64,000 nt of DNA from Ascaris suum (Eukaryota > Nematoda > Chromadorea > Rhabditida > Ascarididae): positions 12,767,553-12,831,552 of the forward strand of contig CM024172.1 in NCBI GenBank assembly GCA_013433145.1, written 5' to 3'. The notes under the pieces were generated by a model that saw only the letters and a list, made by a program, of their open reading frames with translations, had not been told where the DNA came from and ran no database searches. This document shows, one piece after another, positions 49,505 to 63,360 of this stretch (its first letter is position 1; each line of letters begins with the position of its first letter). The position numbers and the translations under genes were made by a program.

Positions 49505-51542
49505 GTAAGCTGACTGCAGTTCCGGCTAGGCGCGAAATTGAGATATGTGGCTGCAAATCCGACCCTCTGAAAAAATGAAGTTGGCTTCTGCCCACTGATT
49601 CCTTCTAGAGGAGGGAATCAATTCGGGTGCAACTGTTTTGATGTCGCTTTCGGGATTTCGCTATGTTACCTCTTAGAGAATATCGGAAAAAATACAGTAG
49701 TAGGTCTTATCCGAAAACTTTGTAAGGTTGCATTAAGTTTTCGAAGTTTCTTCCTCCTCATAAAAAATAGTTCTGCACGGCGATCATGCATAATTATTGC
49801 TGTATTTCCTTCCAAAGAAAATGCAAGGAAAACCGGCTTTTAAATCAAAAAAGTATGATTTCAGTTCAAAGATTTAGAATGCAGGACTGTTATTGCAAAA
49901 AAAAAATTTCTGTGTACCGATATTAATTGTCAAACTATGATATTAGAATGGTACAATCAATAATCGAAAAAATCACAATTGAAAAAATTAAACCTCTGAG
50001 ACTATTTGAATAGATTTATAAAAACCCAAATCGCGAGTTGAGATTAACGCATTTAAGGCTATTACTACCATGTGATGTATCTTTATGTTATTATCATTGC
50101 TATCGCATTTACCAGTTTTGTTGCCCACACTTTGAGTGACATATAGTTCGAGAAGTTCAAACAACACAATTCGGAGGTCTTTTCACGTCTAACTTTGAGA
50201 GGTTCGTTGGTGTTAAATATGAAATCGTTCATTCAAACTATAAGGGATCTTAACTATCGGCGAACTTAATTGCGATAATAGTTTCCATTTATAAAAGAGG
50301 AGTGATTTTGCGTTCAGCGATGTGAATCATGAGTAAAACAAAATGCCTAAAATGAGTCCAATGATGTCGTGGGGCTTCACAGAAAGTCGAATAAGGAGAC
50401 GTAAGCTATTAATGTTTTTCACATCTTTCCCATCGGAGTTGCGAGAAGATTGCCAATGTCATTCTCAGTTGAAAAAAAAACGTAATAGTTACAAAATTTT
50501 TCATAATAATTCAGCTAGCTTGATGTTTGATATTTTTGTAAGTTTTTATGAACATCATTATCGCAGCGTTGTGATTCTACTTCCTAAATATAATTATATG
50601 CAGTGGATGGGTGATTATATAAGTTACATCTCACTTAGATACATTCGATATGAAACAAACTGCAAATATTTAAGAAGGCCAAGAAGTCGGCTTTTTTTTC
50701 TTTGAGTGAACTTCCGTATACATCGGTCTAATGTATAACGGCGGGCGATTTCTCGTCTGAGTAATTTGCATTCAGCGTTTACAGGAAATATTGGCGATAA
50801 AATAATATTGCTAGTGATATTGGCCATTAAATAATATCAGTGAATTCGTAAAATTTTTCTACCATTTGCATTTAACAAAACACGCAACTACATTTAGGAA
50901 AATATGCCTCTTGGACTTCAGCTGCAATTTATGCATTAAACGAAATGCCAAAGATACACCAAGACTACAGCTTTGCGAAAATTATTCCTATTGCAGCTTC
51001 CCATGAAAACGATACAGCACCAATGCGAAAAATCTCGTAAGGGAACTGGGCGTTTTTCAACCTTCAGCCCTCGCGAGTGCCCCCGCTCTCCACATCTCCC
51101 CATCCCCGTGGGGATATGATTAGTCATTTTACGTTGCGTGGGTCATCGTGAACGTAGGCTCCATTCCGAACACCAACTCAGATGTCCACACCTGCTCATT
51201 ACAGGGTCAATGGCTATTTCTGACGTCTGACGGTAGAATACAAAGTGGTTTTGGTGTTATTTGATGTCTGATTTCAGATTCTTCTGAACACTTCAGTTCG
51301 ATTCTGCTATAAGAAATTTCAACCTTCCCTGCCGCAGAATTTAAACTCGTTGGCACCGGTTTCTCTTCAACGCAACTATTTGATAGTCTCCTCTTTCCTT
51401 ACCTCTGTTTGCCGCATTTAGAAATCAACCGAAATGCACAAAGTCATTTTAATTGTCGATAGGGAATATTTATTGAAACGGTCAGAAAGGCTGAAGTAGG
51501 GGAGGGGATGTCTATGTCTGTTTTGTTGCTGACAATTGTTAG

Positions 51543-51764
51543 TTAGTTGCGCAGTGTCATGATATGTTGGCGTGTTTTGTTTACCTCTGCGTGTGGTATG
51601 AGCACATTTCTCGTGTACTTTATGTTGCACATATTGCGTTGTTCTGCGGTCGCTAGCAACACAAGTTGCTCGAGAGATGTGAAGTTCGCAGACTCGCGGC
51701 CCGCTCCCCTCGTTGCATTTGCCTCGATCGTGCAAGATTCGGCTCTTGCTCTCTCGGCTACCAT
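51543..51764 (-). CDS. 73-codon frame with AATAAA downstream
   Basis: ATG 51764 to stop, reading MVAERARAESCTIEANATRG, then AGRESANFTSLEQLVLLATA and EQRNMCNIKYTRNVLIPHAE. GTAAAC after HAE could be a donor. An AATAAA lies about 75 bases past the stop on the same strand. The block is GC-rich and two other long frames (51418-51768 minus, 51547-51825 plus) overlap it, so frame and even strand are uncertain. Confidence 0.27.
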   Translation of the reverse strand: MVAERARAESCTIEANATRGAGRESANFTSLEQLVLLATAEQRNMCNIKYTRNVLIPHAEVNKTRQHIMTLRN

Positions 51765-51982
51765 CCACTATGTTACTTCATCGTTGCTTGCCTTCTCGCT
51801 CTTGTTTATAACCGTTTACATCTAACAACTAATACTTCTGTCTTCGTTTAATTTCACCAGTGGATAGATTCCATTCTCTTTGTGCTTCTACTTCAGTTCC
51901 ACCTATCCAAGATGGTAACATTGCATCGGTGGACCAGTTTTCTCCGTAACTTGCTAGGGAAGATTTAACTTGCTAAGGAACA

Positions 51983-51984
<2 letters not shown>

Positions 51985-52053
<69 letters not shown>
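51985..52053. repeat. (TA)n microsatellite
   Basis: About 69 bases of uninterrupted TA. Confidence 0.96.
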
Positions 52054-52054
<1 letters not shown>

Positions 52055-55000
52055 TCCTATAAGCGTAGGTCTTGATTCCACATAACCACATAATGAGCGC
52101 ATTGTGGACAAGTTGACGAAGAGATAGTATTAACGAACAGATGATCCGTAGTAGCTTAACAAACTTTGCTATAAATTAGTGGATGGTTGCACTGCGTTGT
52201 GCTGGCATCAAATCAGACGAAAACGATCAGTAATAGTTAGTGCATAAGTTATTAGGTAGTAATGCTCCATGTTTATGACCTCTTCTAAAGTATGACTTGA
52301 AATATAGGTAGTCATCACCCATTGGAGTTATTCAAATATTCTGCATTATGAAGCATCGAGAGATTGTCCCTTTAGATGTAAAATTCCATTTGGAGTTGAG
52401 GTTTGCACTCACTTATCATTCATCATTCTAGTTTTGCCCAATTTTGCCGTCTTCATACCTCTGAAGTGAATTTTACATAATATTTAATTTGCGGTTGAAT
52501 GTTTTTGAGAAAACAATTGATTGCTTAGAAGGGGTTTTATTATATGCTGTCTTGAAGCCTTTTGAAGTTGACTTAATTGATGCACCGTTTCGAAAAACTT
52601 CATTCTTCTCTGACTAGAGGTGCAGTTACGTTCAGTGTTAATAATTTCTTAACCTCAACCGGATCAAAATGGCCATAAGATACACGAGGAGTCGGTGCAC
52701 GTGGAGGAGAGGGACAGCTAAATGATCACTTTTAAAGCGCATAGCATCTGCGTTCATGTATCCCTCACGTTGTTGAGTTCTAATTTCCACTCTCAATTTG
52801 CGCTTTATATTTTCGCGGAGCGTTTTTTTTTTTTTTTTTTTTGCTTGCTTGCTTGAAGATATCTATACCTGAGGTGGATGTTGTGCGACATTTTCATTCG
52901 TGTGAATTTTTTTTGCACTAATATATTCTCTATAGTATTCTGATTTATGCTATAATCGAGTGGTGAATTGCTATGGATGTAGCATTAAATTAGCCGCATT
53001 CTGTGCCAAATACAGTGAACTAATGTGCGCTTAATTTTAATTGCATTATGGTTTTGTTTATTGATTATGAAGGAGAATATTCTTGAAAGATAATCTGATC
53101 TCAACGCCTAATAAATTTTCATCATTTCTATATTGTTTTGGTAAATTTCAATTTTATAAGCATTTTATTTGAAATATACTTTGATACGATAGTATTGGTA
53201 TGCTGCCAATATCATGCCTAATAGTAGAACCTCAGTAAGGTTGTGGGGCTCATTGATTAAATTTTTTAAAAAATTTGAAAAGCAGCTATTAGGTCCCGAT
53301 ATGTGTAAGGATCATTTTCAAAATATTCTATGGATGTTATAGAGGTATGTGATTTATTCAGTTTTGCTGCTCTATCTCTTATTAACTTTTTTCTTCGAGC
53401 CTCTCACACTAAAACGCTATTATTGCTTCACTCATTCTATGCGGTGATGTTTTGCTTCATCCACACAAGCCAAATCAGCACTCTTGAAAGACCAAGTTTG
53501 AATTTTTTTTTTTGAATTTGAATTTTTTAATCGATCAAATCATTTATATCTATCAGTTTCTATCTGTGTCCTCAGTTGTTTTTTTTAATGTTTACTAAAC
53601 TGAAATGCACATCAGCCAAATCATTTGTTAATGCTAAAAGCGAGCCAGCCAACAAGCAGCACCGTTTGAGCATTGATGCGGGCGTTGCACTCGGCACATT
53701 GATTTTTGGCGCCTAGTACGGTGACGTTCGAAAGTGCACACGTCTATTGAAAGTGATTGCCCGCGACGTCTGGTGCATTCGTCGATTGCGTGGATGAACG
53801 ATGGGGGTAGCATCTAATGTTGGCCTTCGATAAAAAAAATTAAGTTTAGAGATCTTTGAGAACCAATTAGGTTCTTTTCATTTCCTTAGTCCTAGCACTG
53901 AAAACTCTGCTTGCATAAATTAGTGTTGGTCTCTGGAACAATAGCTTTGAAGGGCTTCTGAAGATAACGGCTGAACCCAGAAGCCGATTAAAGATCTGCA
54001 TGATTGAAATGCGAAAACAGATAGCAAGTATTTCAAAAATTGCTTCTCTTCTTCTCACCTATCTTTCTCACGAATGGCTATTCGTGTATCCGAAACTGGC
54101 GACTTGCATTTCCGTATAAAATTTTTGGTCAGGTTCAGTGGTCTTTATGATAGGATTTTATCATTGGTTGATGAATTCTTGGCTATTTACCTGGGGCAGG
54201 TAATATTTTGAATAAACTTTCAGGCTCACTGTCTTCCGGTTTAACGCCGATATTTGTTGCTCATTGCAACATTACTATAAGAATATCGAAAAGCAGCTAT
54301 TACTAGATATTGTTGTACTCATGTCGCCAATGTTTTGCTTAGCTAAATCAACAAGTGAGAAACGCTTTATACGTTCAAATAGCTATTGGAAGTAATTTCA
54401 TGAACCTCAGTGCAGTAGAGGGATAGTATATCTATGCGGCCTATAGTCTATCTAAGCAAGGAGTAAATGCTGAATTCAGTTGTCATCAGCGACCCATAAA
54501 ATAAATTTTTGTTTTCATAGACTTTATATTCTTCGTTAAAATAAGTTGTAGGAGAGGTCCCCTCTCTAAGTTGGCTAAATATACTCATATAGGTTTCTCC
54601 AATCATTTCTGATACAATGTCGTATCATCTCTTTTTTTTTTCATACGTGTTATTGTGTGGTTAATTGTTTACGACATGCGCTAAGGTTTCCTTTCATTAT
54701 TTCTTTCAATCTGTGCTTACACCTGTCTGGCACCTGCTTCTCCGTTTTGTAAACAATTGTTTGTGATCGTTGATTATGCGTTTTGCGAAAGGATATCTTT
54801 GATGAAGGTGAGATTATTCACTTCCAACAGAATAGTTCTTGGTAACATTCTTGCGACTTTCCAAAACTTATCGTCTGACCGCAGTTAGTACTGCGAGACA
54901 TTTCCGTTGGAAGCTGAAGGTTTGAAACGTCTCTTTGAGCGTAGGCACTAACTCGGGAATATTCGCACAAATTTGCGAATGGTTGGTGAAGTTGTTTGAG

Positions 55001-55107
55001 GTACCGGGTGAAGCTTTCCGAGGAATTCCCTTCCTACCTCCGATGAGCGGAACGAGATTTGCATCTTGACCCGCCCACACAAAATGTACATCTAAATCCG
55101 TCTATGC
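52054..55107. other. gene-poor AT-rich stretch
   Basis: No supported exon. A 70-codon minus frame at 54868-55080 (starting VWAGQDANLVPLIGGRKG after its first codon) lies in a less AT-rich block that continues into the hairpin at 55108 and may be one repeat unit. Confidence 0.3.
52823..52842. repeat. poly-T run (20) with GCTT units
   Basis: Twenty T followed by three GCTT units. Confidence 0.9.
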
Positions 55108-55180
55108 AAAAGGTGTCTTCCTTGAATCGAATGAAAACCAACGCAGAATGCCTCCCTTCGATTCAAGGAAGACACTTTTT
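55108..55180. repeat. 24-bp inverted repeat hairpin
   Basis: AAAAGGTGTCTTCCTTGAATCGAA has its complement at 55157-55180 (one or two mismatches) with 25 bases between. The flanks to about 55300 are GC-richer than average, suggesting a dispersed repeat that carries the hairpin. Confidence 0.7.
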
Positions 55181-57129
55181 CGGCCCAGTAAGGATCCCAG
55201 GCACTTATTTGCATCGACAGGCCATGAAATGAAGTCAGTACGGCTATCGGCACCCCATGCAAGAAGCCGCCTTGACAGCCAAGACTTTTGACGCTTTTTT
55301 TATGGCTTTATTGATACGACTGATTTAGCGCATTACATTGTGGATTCAGAAATTAATGAAAGAAAAGTAAAACGTGAATTTTGTTGATAAAACGGCATCA
55401 GTTTAGGAGTGTAAGTTGTTGATTATAAAACGAGGACGGCACAGTGTTCACATGTATCTGAGCTGGCACAACCGGGCAAGCTTCTTTGGTTGTGGAAGCA
55501 TGTGAATCAGTGGAACGATGCCGTTCGTCTCAATCATACAGTTGTTTTTATGAAGGCGTAAACGGTTTCAAAGCGATCACGAGTTTTCGCTCAGCGAACG
55601 CTACACGCTGCATTGACGTTGCTAGAATCATGACGTAACCGAGTAAAAGAGTTTCCATTTTGTTGATAAAATTTATTTGCGCTGACAAAAGTTTCACCTC
55701 TTGAAATTTTCGATATCCGATGCTACGTTTCCAAAAATTTTATCATCACTAAATTAAGGATATCCTATGAATGGAGGTGTGTGCTTGTGTTGTTATCCTA
55801 TGAGAAAATCCCGTAAAATTTCTGATGTGGTTTAACCACACTGAATGTTATATCAAATCGTTGTGTTTTTTTAGCTTGTCGTTAAAGCTTACAGTAGGTA
55901 CTTTCTATATCGGTGATTTTATATATTGAATCATCATGATTCGTCTCTGTGCCGCCTTTTAAGTTTCAAAAAAATTGATAGTATTGGAAAACAATGAATA
56001 CGACGTTTATGCTGTTGAGGTTTCCTTTATGTCAGCTTGAAATATTCATTCCTTTGAGCGGTTTGTCCACAGAGCAATCTATCTTTTTTGTACGATATTT
56101 TACGTGACGTTTTGATCACGTTTAGCAGTTTACACGTGGTATTGCTGTTTTTTTTTCGCTTCACCTTTCTTCTCGAAATCAAGCAAGTTTTGAATTAATA
56201 TATATTTGCGTCCTCAAGGGATTTGACTAAGCATCTGTGTTGTTCATTGCCAAGGTTGCTTTCCACATAGTAATAATATTTCAACATTTATGCAAAATAT
56301 TGTCGTTTTTACAATAGGATTTCGTTGCATTTTGCGAAATATGCAAAATTTGTGCAATGTTTCTTACGTTTTTCTAGCACGAATTTATCGTCATCGGTTT
56401 ACATTTGCAATCTTCATAGTATCCTTGTTTCAATTATTCAGTTTCGCTTAAAATTCTTCCAAAACTATCGGCTGTTTGTTTCAAGACGTTTCAGTTTACT
56501 AATATTTTCAAATTCAGCATCAACAATTACGATGCGCCACGCGGTTAACAGTTTTGTTTTTGTGTTTACTCGAGTTGTTCAAACAGATCGATCTGCTTCA
56601 TATAATCGAGGAATCCTTTCTAAACAGTATTAATGAATTTGGTTTTGTATGAGATGAAACGTTGAGTATGGTCATGAGTGAAATGCTTGCGTCAATTCAA
56701 AATAATAAGTTAAATCGCGATAGTAGTTCCATACGGATTTGTTTTGAATTTCGTGATTTTGCTATCGAAGTCTGTTTTGTCGCATACTCATATGTATTTG
56801 TATGGGTACCATTTTAGTAGAATTTTTCTAAATTCGATGCTCTATTCGATCAGTTGGAAGAAATCGACTTCTAACACATAGTCTGATGTAAGCTTCATGC
56901 AGGGTTGAAGAAATATTTAATCGATAAATACGTTGTTAAATTAGTCAAAGATATTTGTGCGGGAAGTTGCAATGTTTATGGTTATTGTCGGGACAATGCT
57001 GGATTACGTTTGCTATGAGATCTCTTTCTTATGATTGGTTCTTTGTCCCATAACCGAGAAAAAAGTGCGAAAAGTTGGAAGTAATTAAGTAACAGTGATG
57101 GGAAACATTGACGAATGTTGTTTACCTGA

Positions 57130-57220
57130 TATATATTTATATATATATATATATATATACTTATATATAGTCGCATATATTTACGTACATATTTATACAT
57201 TTATATTTATATTCATACAT
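57130..57220. repeat. imperfect (TA)n tract
   Basis: TA runs broken by TTATA and CATA units. Confidence 0.85.
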
Positions 57221-57783
57221 ACCTCTGAGTCATCATGACGAATGGCGCAAGGATTCCTCTACTTTTCCACATTTCTTACTGATACTTGAATGTGGAAAAA
57301 GTTAGCCCGATGACACAAATCGTTTTAAGTATAGTAGTCTTGTGAAATTTCCCATAATCGTGTCCATCTGTGGTCTTTCTGTGTCTTTTCTTTGAGGGAG
57401 TCATATTTTTTAGCTCCCCTGTACAGTTAGTACAATTGTGAGAAGCCAGTACTAGTGAGAGACACAGGAAGCAAAAACTCAGTGAGGAAATGTGAGTCAA
57501 ATGCGCTGATGCTATCTGCAGTGTTGTCCCACTCTTGATATCCTGATTTTTTAGGCTGTACGGATTTGAATGATGAGGATTTAACATTTTCCGTGCACAT
57601 GATGCTAATATGCCCGTTTGAAATTGTTTATTCTTTTCACTGTAAACTTCGATTGTTTCACATTCGTTCAAGTGAAGGGAAAAATGACGAGGTGGTTGTG
57701 GCGATCGAGTAATTTCTTCACCTCCTTTTTTTCCGTCGCAGTATCTCTTTGGAAGCTACATTTCCTTCCTTGACCTCCCATCT

Positions 57784-57795
57784 CCCCCCCCCCCC
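57784..57795. repeat. poly-C run (12)
   Basis: Twelve C within a C/T-rich block, 57765-57805. Confidence 0.85.
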
Positions 57796-60700
57796 TCCTC
57801 CCACTAAGTTTTTGCTCTCTGCATTCCTGGCATGCAACGGCTGGAGGTGAGATTGATGTGGGCGGACACTTCACATATGAACATAATCGTTAGCTATGAG
57901 ATCTACGGTTGCTCTTTAAGGCGGTTTGTTATGCGCCGTTCTCGAGTGTACAGTTTGGATATGCCAACTTTTTTCGATGTGGCTACATAAATGTTTATTT
58001 GAGCAAGGCGAAGTAAAAAAAAAATCAGCGATTGCCGGTCAACCAATATCATCATACGTCACGCCTCACCTTTCTTTTAAGAATTTCGCTGAAATATCCT
58101 CCTCCTGCATTCTCAAATGCTTCCTAGACAATCTGACAAAACATTGGACGCCTTTGTAGTCGTTAAGCATTAATTTAGATTTAATTTTGCATGAAATTTG
58201 GCTCTTCATTTTTGCTCTCTACCTGCAGGAAAGTTCATCAATGACCGTCATTTCTGCGGATATTACTTGCAATCGTTGCTGGAGATGAATGACTATGCAT
58301 TGTAGAGGTAATTTTCTTAGTTGTAAACGCAGAAATTAACGAAAAAGGTGTGAACACTTCTCTGTGAATTGAAATCGTTTTTTTTTTCTATTTATCTTTT
58401 CCTTTCAGTAGTGAGCGTCATGAAAGTGAGATATCTCTACTAAGTGGGTTAACTGGAGAAGTATGTATCTCAGATATTGGCTAGAAGCCCACTATACGGT
58501 TGAAGCGTATTTGTTTTAGTACTATCGATTTGCTGTGGACTTCGAGCAAAAAATGACGTTTTCACGACGCCATGTCTATTGTTGAGAATACGTAGGTGGA
58601 TTGTCTCTTGGTGTGTCCGCTTGTTTCAACGCACTAATCGTTGAGACTAAGGCGATGAGATTTGACGAGTGTTCTAACTTTTTATTCTAGAGTTTTAAAA
58701 TCGGTTTTTGTGCGGAAACTTTTTGGGTACATTTCAGTCATAATTAAATTGCCACAGTGTCATTTATGTACGTACTGGAATATTCTTTTCACTTGTTCTA
58801 GATCCTGAAATGAAGCCTTGTTTATGTTGAAGCAGTTGAAACTGTGTTATCATCCAACTGTCGAAATTCGTTCTGGCATAGCGCATATTTCTTGCATAAT
58901 AATAGTAGTTCTTTCCGCATATGTCCCATTTCGAAGGAGATTTTCAATTTCTTTTGGAATGCCTAAGACTTATATCGCCTGATATGCTTTATTATGCATC
59001 CATGACTAGTATTTGCTTAATGTCTTTATATCTACATCACTCAACATTTTCTAGAAGCTTTCAAGCTTCTTTCATCACGAGCTTACAAAGGGATAATCAG
59101 TTTTATTTATTATTAGTCGTTAATCACTTTTTTTGTCACTTCAATACCCACTCATTCACTTACACTCAAATGAAACATATAATTCATGAATGTTTATTCT
59201 CTTATATCACTTTGGTGAATACCGTAAAGTAGTTGTATTAAAGCCGAACATAATGATTAAGCATGGAAAATCATCACATTATGCATCAATTATTCGTGGT
59301 AGGATACTAACCTTAGCAAATAATGGGACATCGTCATCGAGAACTTTAATATCTGATCGTTTAAATGGCCATTTCATTGATGTGGCACTATTATTGTCGT
59401 TCTTTGAGCTATATGCTGATGAGAGCGATTTATATAAACTGAATGTGTTATAGTGAGCGAGAGTGTTTATGTTCTGGTTGAGAAGAGGAGATCGATACGC
59501 ATGATTACGTATGGAGAAAGGCCTCTCTCTCAACCGGACTGTTGGAATGTTTTCTGTTTGGAAAAGTTCGATTCTTGAAGAGATTCATCAGAAGATCAAC
59601 TAAAGACTTCAAAATTTTCGTATTCATTCTAACATCCAATTTTCTTCCTCCTCATCAACAAATTACGCCTCCTTTACCTGCGTTCTTCCCTTTTTCCCTG
59701 CAACAAAGCAGGTAATTTGCCATAATATGATGAACAGTCATATAAATATGTTGCAGTGATCAATTAACGTGTATTTCCTTAGCAAATTGGGGTTACTTTG
59801 CTCAGCAGCGCACTCGCATATTCAATTATATGTGTGTACATTCTAGGAGAGGTTTTTTTTTTTGAAAGCATCGCTATAAGATTGTGAGGCTGCTGAATGC
59901 GTCAAGGTTTATGTTTGCAACGAGAATAAAACGAAAACATGTTATGCTTGCCATAAACAACGGTTGCCCGTTTTCACTTGTTTTTCAGCTATGGTATATT
60001 GTGATGTTTGTGAGTGTATTCGGCGACAGAGCACGATGACAACAACCGAACCTTTTATTAATTCATCAGCAGCATAGGAACGGCCCACGAGGAGTTTTTC
60101 ATCGAAACTATCCAGCATTTTGTTTATTTCAGAAATCACACCTGATAGAGTTGATCAAAGAAATAAGGCAGAGATCCGAAGAAGGACCGAGTCGAGGAAT
60201 AAAGCTTGTTGACATCCTTGCAAGCTAGGCCAAAGATCACTGTTGACGTTCTGGTTTTTCTAATCAAATTATTTCATCGGCCGTTCTAGCCTTTCAGGGT
60301 GAACGTGCTAATTGTTCAGCTTAGCTTATCACGCGCACTCAGCAGTACTCTACTAAATAGCTGTCATAATCGATGACGTTGGCTTTTGCACGCCCCAGTT
60401 GTGATATCGTTTCGTGTTGATAGTTGAAGAAATTTTCTATGAAAACTGTTCTCTGAGAAACGATATCCCTAACATCGCTTTTAGGGATGTAATGGGAGTT
60501 TCGCCATCGCTGGTATCTTCCTTGATGGTGATTTCTGTTAGTCATCGAAATCACCTTTCGTTCAATTGATAGGTGCCAAGTAACGTTATCAGCCCAGTTA
60601 TTTAAGTAGCAGTACTCATTGCTTCTATAACCTTCTAGTGGTGTTAAACCTGTTATTTGTAGCATTATTCTCTCATATAGCACATAGCAAACAAATTACT

Positions 60701-61746
60701 AGGTCTATAGAAACGAGCCTGAGGTCTTTCTTCTGCATGAGATAAATTGAACGATATATGCGAAACTTGATGTAGTTTTCGTTGAATATATAAGCGAAGA
60801 GAGGGGACGTTGTAATCGTTTTGGTATTGTTTGTGACGGTCAGTGCGTATAGATATGAAGGAAGAACGTGAAACCAACAAATGGTAGATAGATGGTCGGA
60901 GGGGAGGGGGCAACAAGTGAGACGAGTCGAATTTTTGCTATTGCAAATGAAACGATGATGCTTCGAGACACACGCTTCATTGGTGCTTTTTATATGTGTC
61001 TGTGTTATGTTGTGCATTTTGTAGCAACACTCGACGATCGTTCTTACATTCTCTTCACATACACCTGCTTGCTGTTGATGCTGTTTCCATGCGAGCGACT
61101 TGCTGCTCATTGCTTTGCTAACGTTTAACACGCAGCTCAACGCATCTACTATTCTCTATCCTCAGCGTTCCAGTTGTGTGGCGTTTTCGTCGACGATATT
61201 GTCGTAGTTTCGATTTCTCGATGGTTCGGGCAACATTCTTGATCTAATCCAATAGAAATCTTAAAATCTGTCAAAAATTACGGCATAAATATTTTATCAC
61301 CCAAGCAGTAAAATATACGAATTTATTCGCTTAAATTTTACTAATGCTACATATTTCACTCGTTGAGAATCGCACATATGAGTATTTTCCTTTTTACGGC
61401 TCTTTTTTTTTCATTTGTTTTGTTTTGCGTATATGAGAATTGTGAAGCAACCTGAGATGGTAACATAGTCGGCAACTAGAAAATATTCTAGGAGAGCAAC
61501 GTTTAGAGATTTTCTGGAAACTTTTTCTTATTTTCTTAGCAATTACATCCTTGCTATGCTTCAGCTCTTTAAGAGAACGGTTAATATGATGAATCGTTTT
61601 TTTACGTCACAGGAAGGTGGCAAACTCTTTCTGTTGCCAATTTGGTCGCTTCTATTATATCGCTGAAAACTGTATTTTTCTTAAGCTTTCTGCTATGAGA
61701 ACTGAAAACGTCCACTATTACATCCAGAATGTTCGTCTTAATCATT
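57796..61746. other. gene-poor AT-rich stretch
   Basis: A minus-strand exon-like block at about 60010-60163 (frame containing LDSFDEKLLVGRSYAADELI between CTATCAG and CAA|GTGAAA) is the only part that reads like protein; a 114-codon minus frame lies at 60339-60683. Neither has a recognised motif or partner exons. Confidence 0.25.
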
Positions 61747-61920
61747 TTATGCGAATTCATGCTGCACCATCCTCTTTTCCATATTTTCAATCAGGTGAGC
61801 CTTGTTTTGCTGAACAGTAGAAGGCTTATCGAATATATCATCGCAGTGATACAGTCTCGTCTTGTTATACCACACTGCTTTTGTGTCAATATCGAGGTGT
61901 TCCTCGCCTTTTTCAATAAT
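61747..61920 (-). CDS. 57-codon frame, unrecognised
   Basis: Minus-strand frame reading IIEKGEEHLDIDTKAVWYNK, then TRLYHCDDIFDKPSTVQQNK and AHLIENMEKRMVQHEFA before TAA. Protein-like and free of low complexity, but with no start, acceptor or family. Confidence 0.22.
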   Translation of the reverse strand: MIEKGEEHLDIDTKAVWYNKTRLYHCDDIFDKPSTVQQNKAHLIENMEKRMVQHEFA

Positions 61921-62096
61921 TCATACTGTTTTAAAATATTCTTCAGTTCGGGAAACATCCTACGAGAACTGATTTGATCTCTCCATGTCGCCATCATTGG
62001 AATTGTTTACATATGAGGAAGTGGTGTAATATTTTTAAAGCATTATTCCCAATAAGTGCAGTAAATGTTTTATTCAGATGTAGTCGAGATACTGGG

Positions 62097-62180
62097 ATGT
62101 ATTATATTAAACTATGAAGGAGAAGAATGTATTATATTAAACCTAGAAAAGGATATGTTGTATTAAACTCTGAAAGCACT
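62097..62180. repeat. short tandem repeat, three units
   Basis: ATGTATTATATTAAAC is repeated at 62097 and 62127, and a shortened ATGTTGTATTAAAC at 62155, each followed by a TATGAAGG/TAGAAAAGG-like spacer. Units are 26-30 bases. Confidence 0.75.
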
Positions 62181-63360
62181 ATTGTGATCTGTTGCGTTAC
62201 TCATGATTGATGTTGCTTTTCTTATACGCTCATAAAGATTATTGTAAATTTTAAGGCAAGCATTTTTTTTAAACGATGGGAGTAATGCGGCGGCGATTTT
62301 TTTTCAGTGATTGGCGCCTTAAATTTTAATCGTTCTCTTATAGCAGTGAGTCTTCTATGAAATACGTTAGCTAATAATTTGATTCGTTTGTGACGATCGA
62401 CTTACATGTGGTGATATATTTATCCATGTTACTATGAAATGAACTACACATACTATGAAATATTATGATGTTCATATGTTATTGATGCAGTGCAAGAGTG
62501 AACACATTGGTCCGTTTCTATCATTTCTGCAAGAATACCTTTACATCGTTATTTTCATATATTCTCATAGAATGAATTGCATCATTTCTTTAATAGTGAA
62601 ATATGAAAACAATGTTAGAAGAAGAAGCTTGATTTAAAATGATTTTAGTGGATTGATGAGAAAATTGACACATTGAAGAGATATTAAAGACTTGTAATAT
62701 GCTAACATACGATTCATCAATATTGAATGAATTATGCTGAGTGAAATTGCTTTTGAAAAAATGAGTCTAAAAGTGATGCAAGGAAGTCGTTGTTGGAGAT
62801 TTTTGAGCATTTATCCACTCATTTTGCATTTTGAGTATATCATATCTATGATATTTCCTTATCGATTTTCAATCGTTTCTACTTCCTCGTTACAGATATC
62901 AATTCACTAATGGTGTTGGATATTTCTTTTCGCTTGTTTCATTAGCTCCATACTTTGTGATTCAAAGGTCGAATAATACAGATTTTCATTTCAAATTAAA
63001 TCACTTTCGAATGATTACCTCAAAATGTAAGAACATTTGACTTCTGCATTCGTTCGCATTTATGAAAAAAAAGGTCAACTTTTCAGTTCTCTGGAGATTT
63101 TTCGCTTCTTTGTTTCTTTTATACTTCAGTAAATTATTTGTTAAGCCTGTCTTTGTCATCCTAATGAAATAATTGGAAAAGTGCCTATATCATCCTGCAC
63201 TATTAAGCATAGAACAATTCTTAAATTACGCTCCCTTACTTGATTCAGCGTATTCAGCTGCTGCTTATGATTACCTGTGTTTGATGTCATTCGTTCTGCT
63301 TATGCACCTCTCAAATACCTTCATTCAATCATGGAGGTTAATAACGGTTCACTGTTGCAG

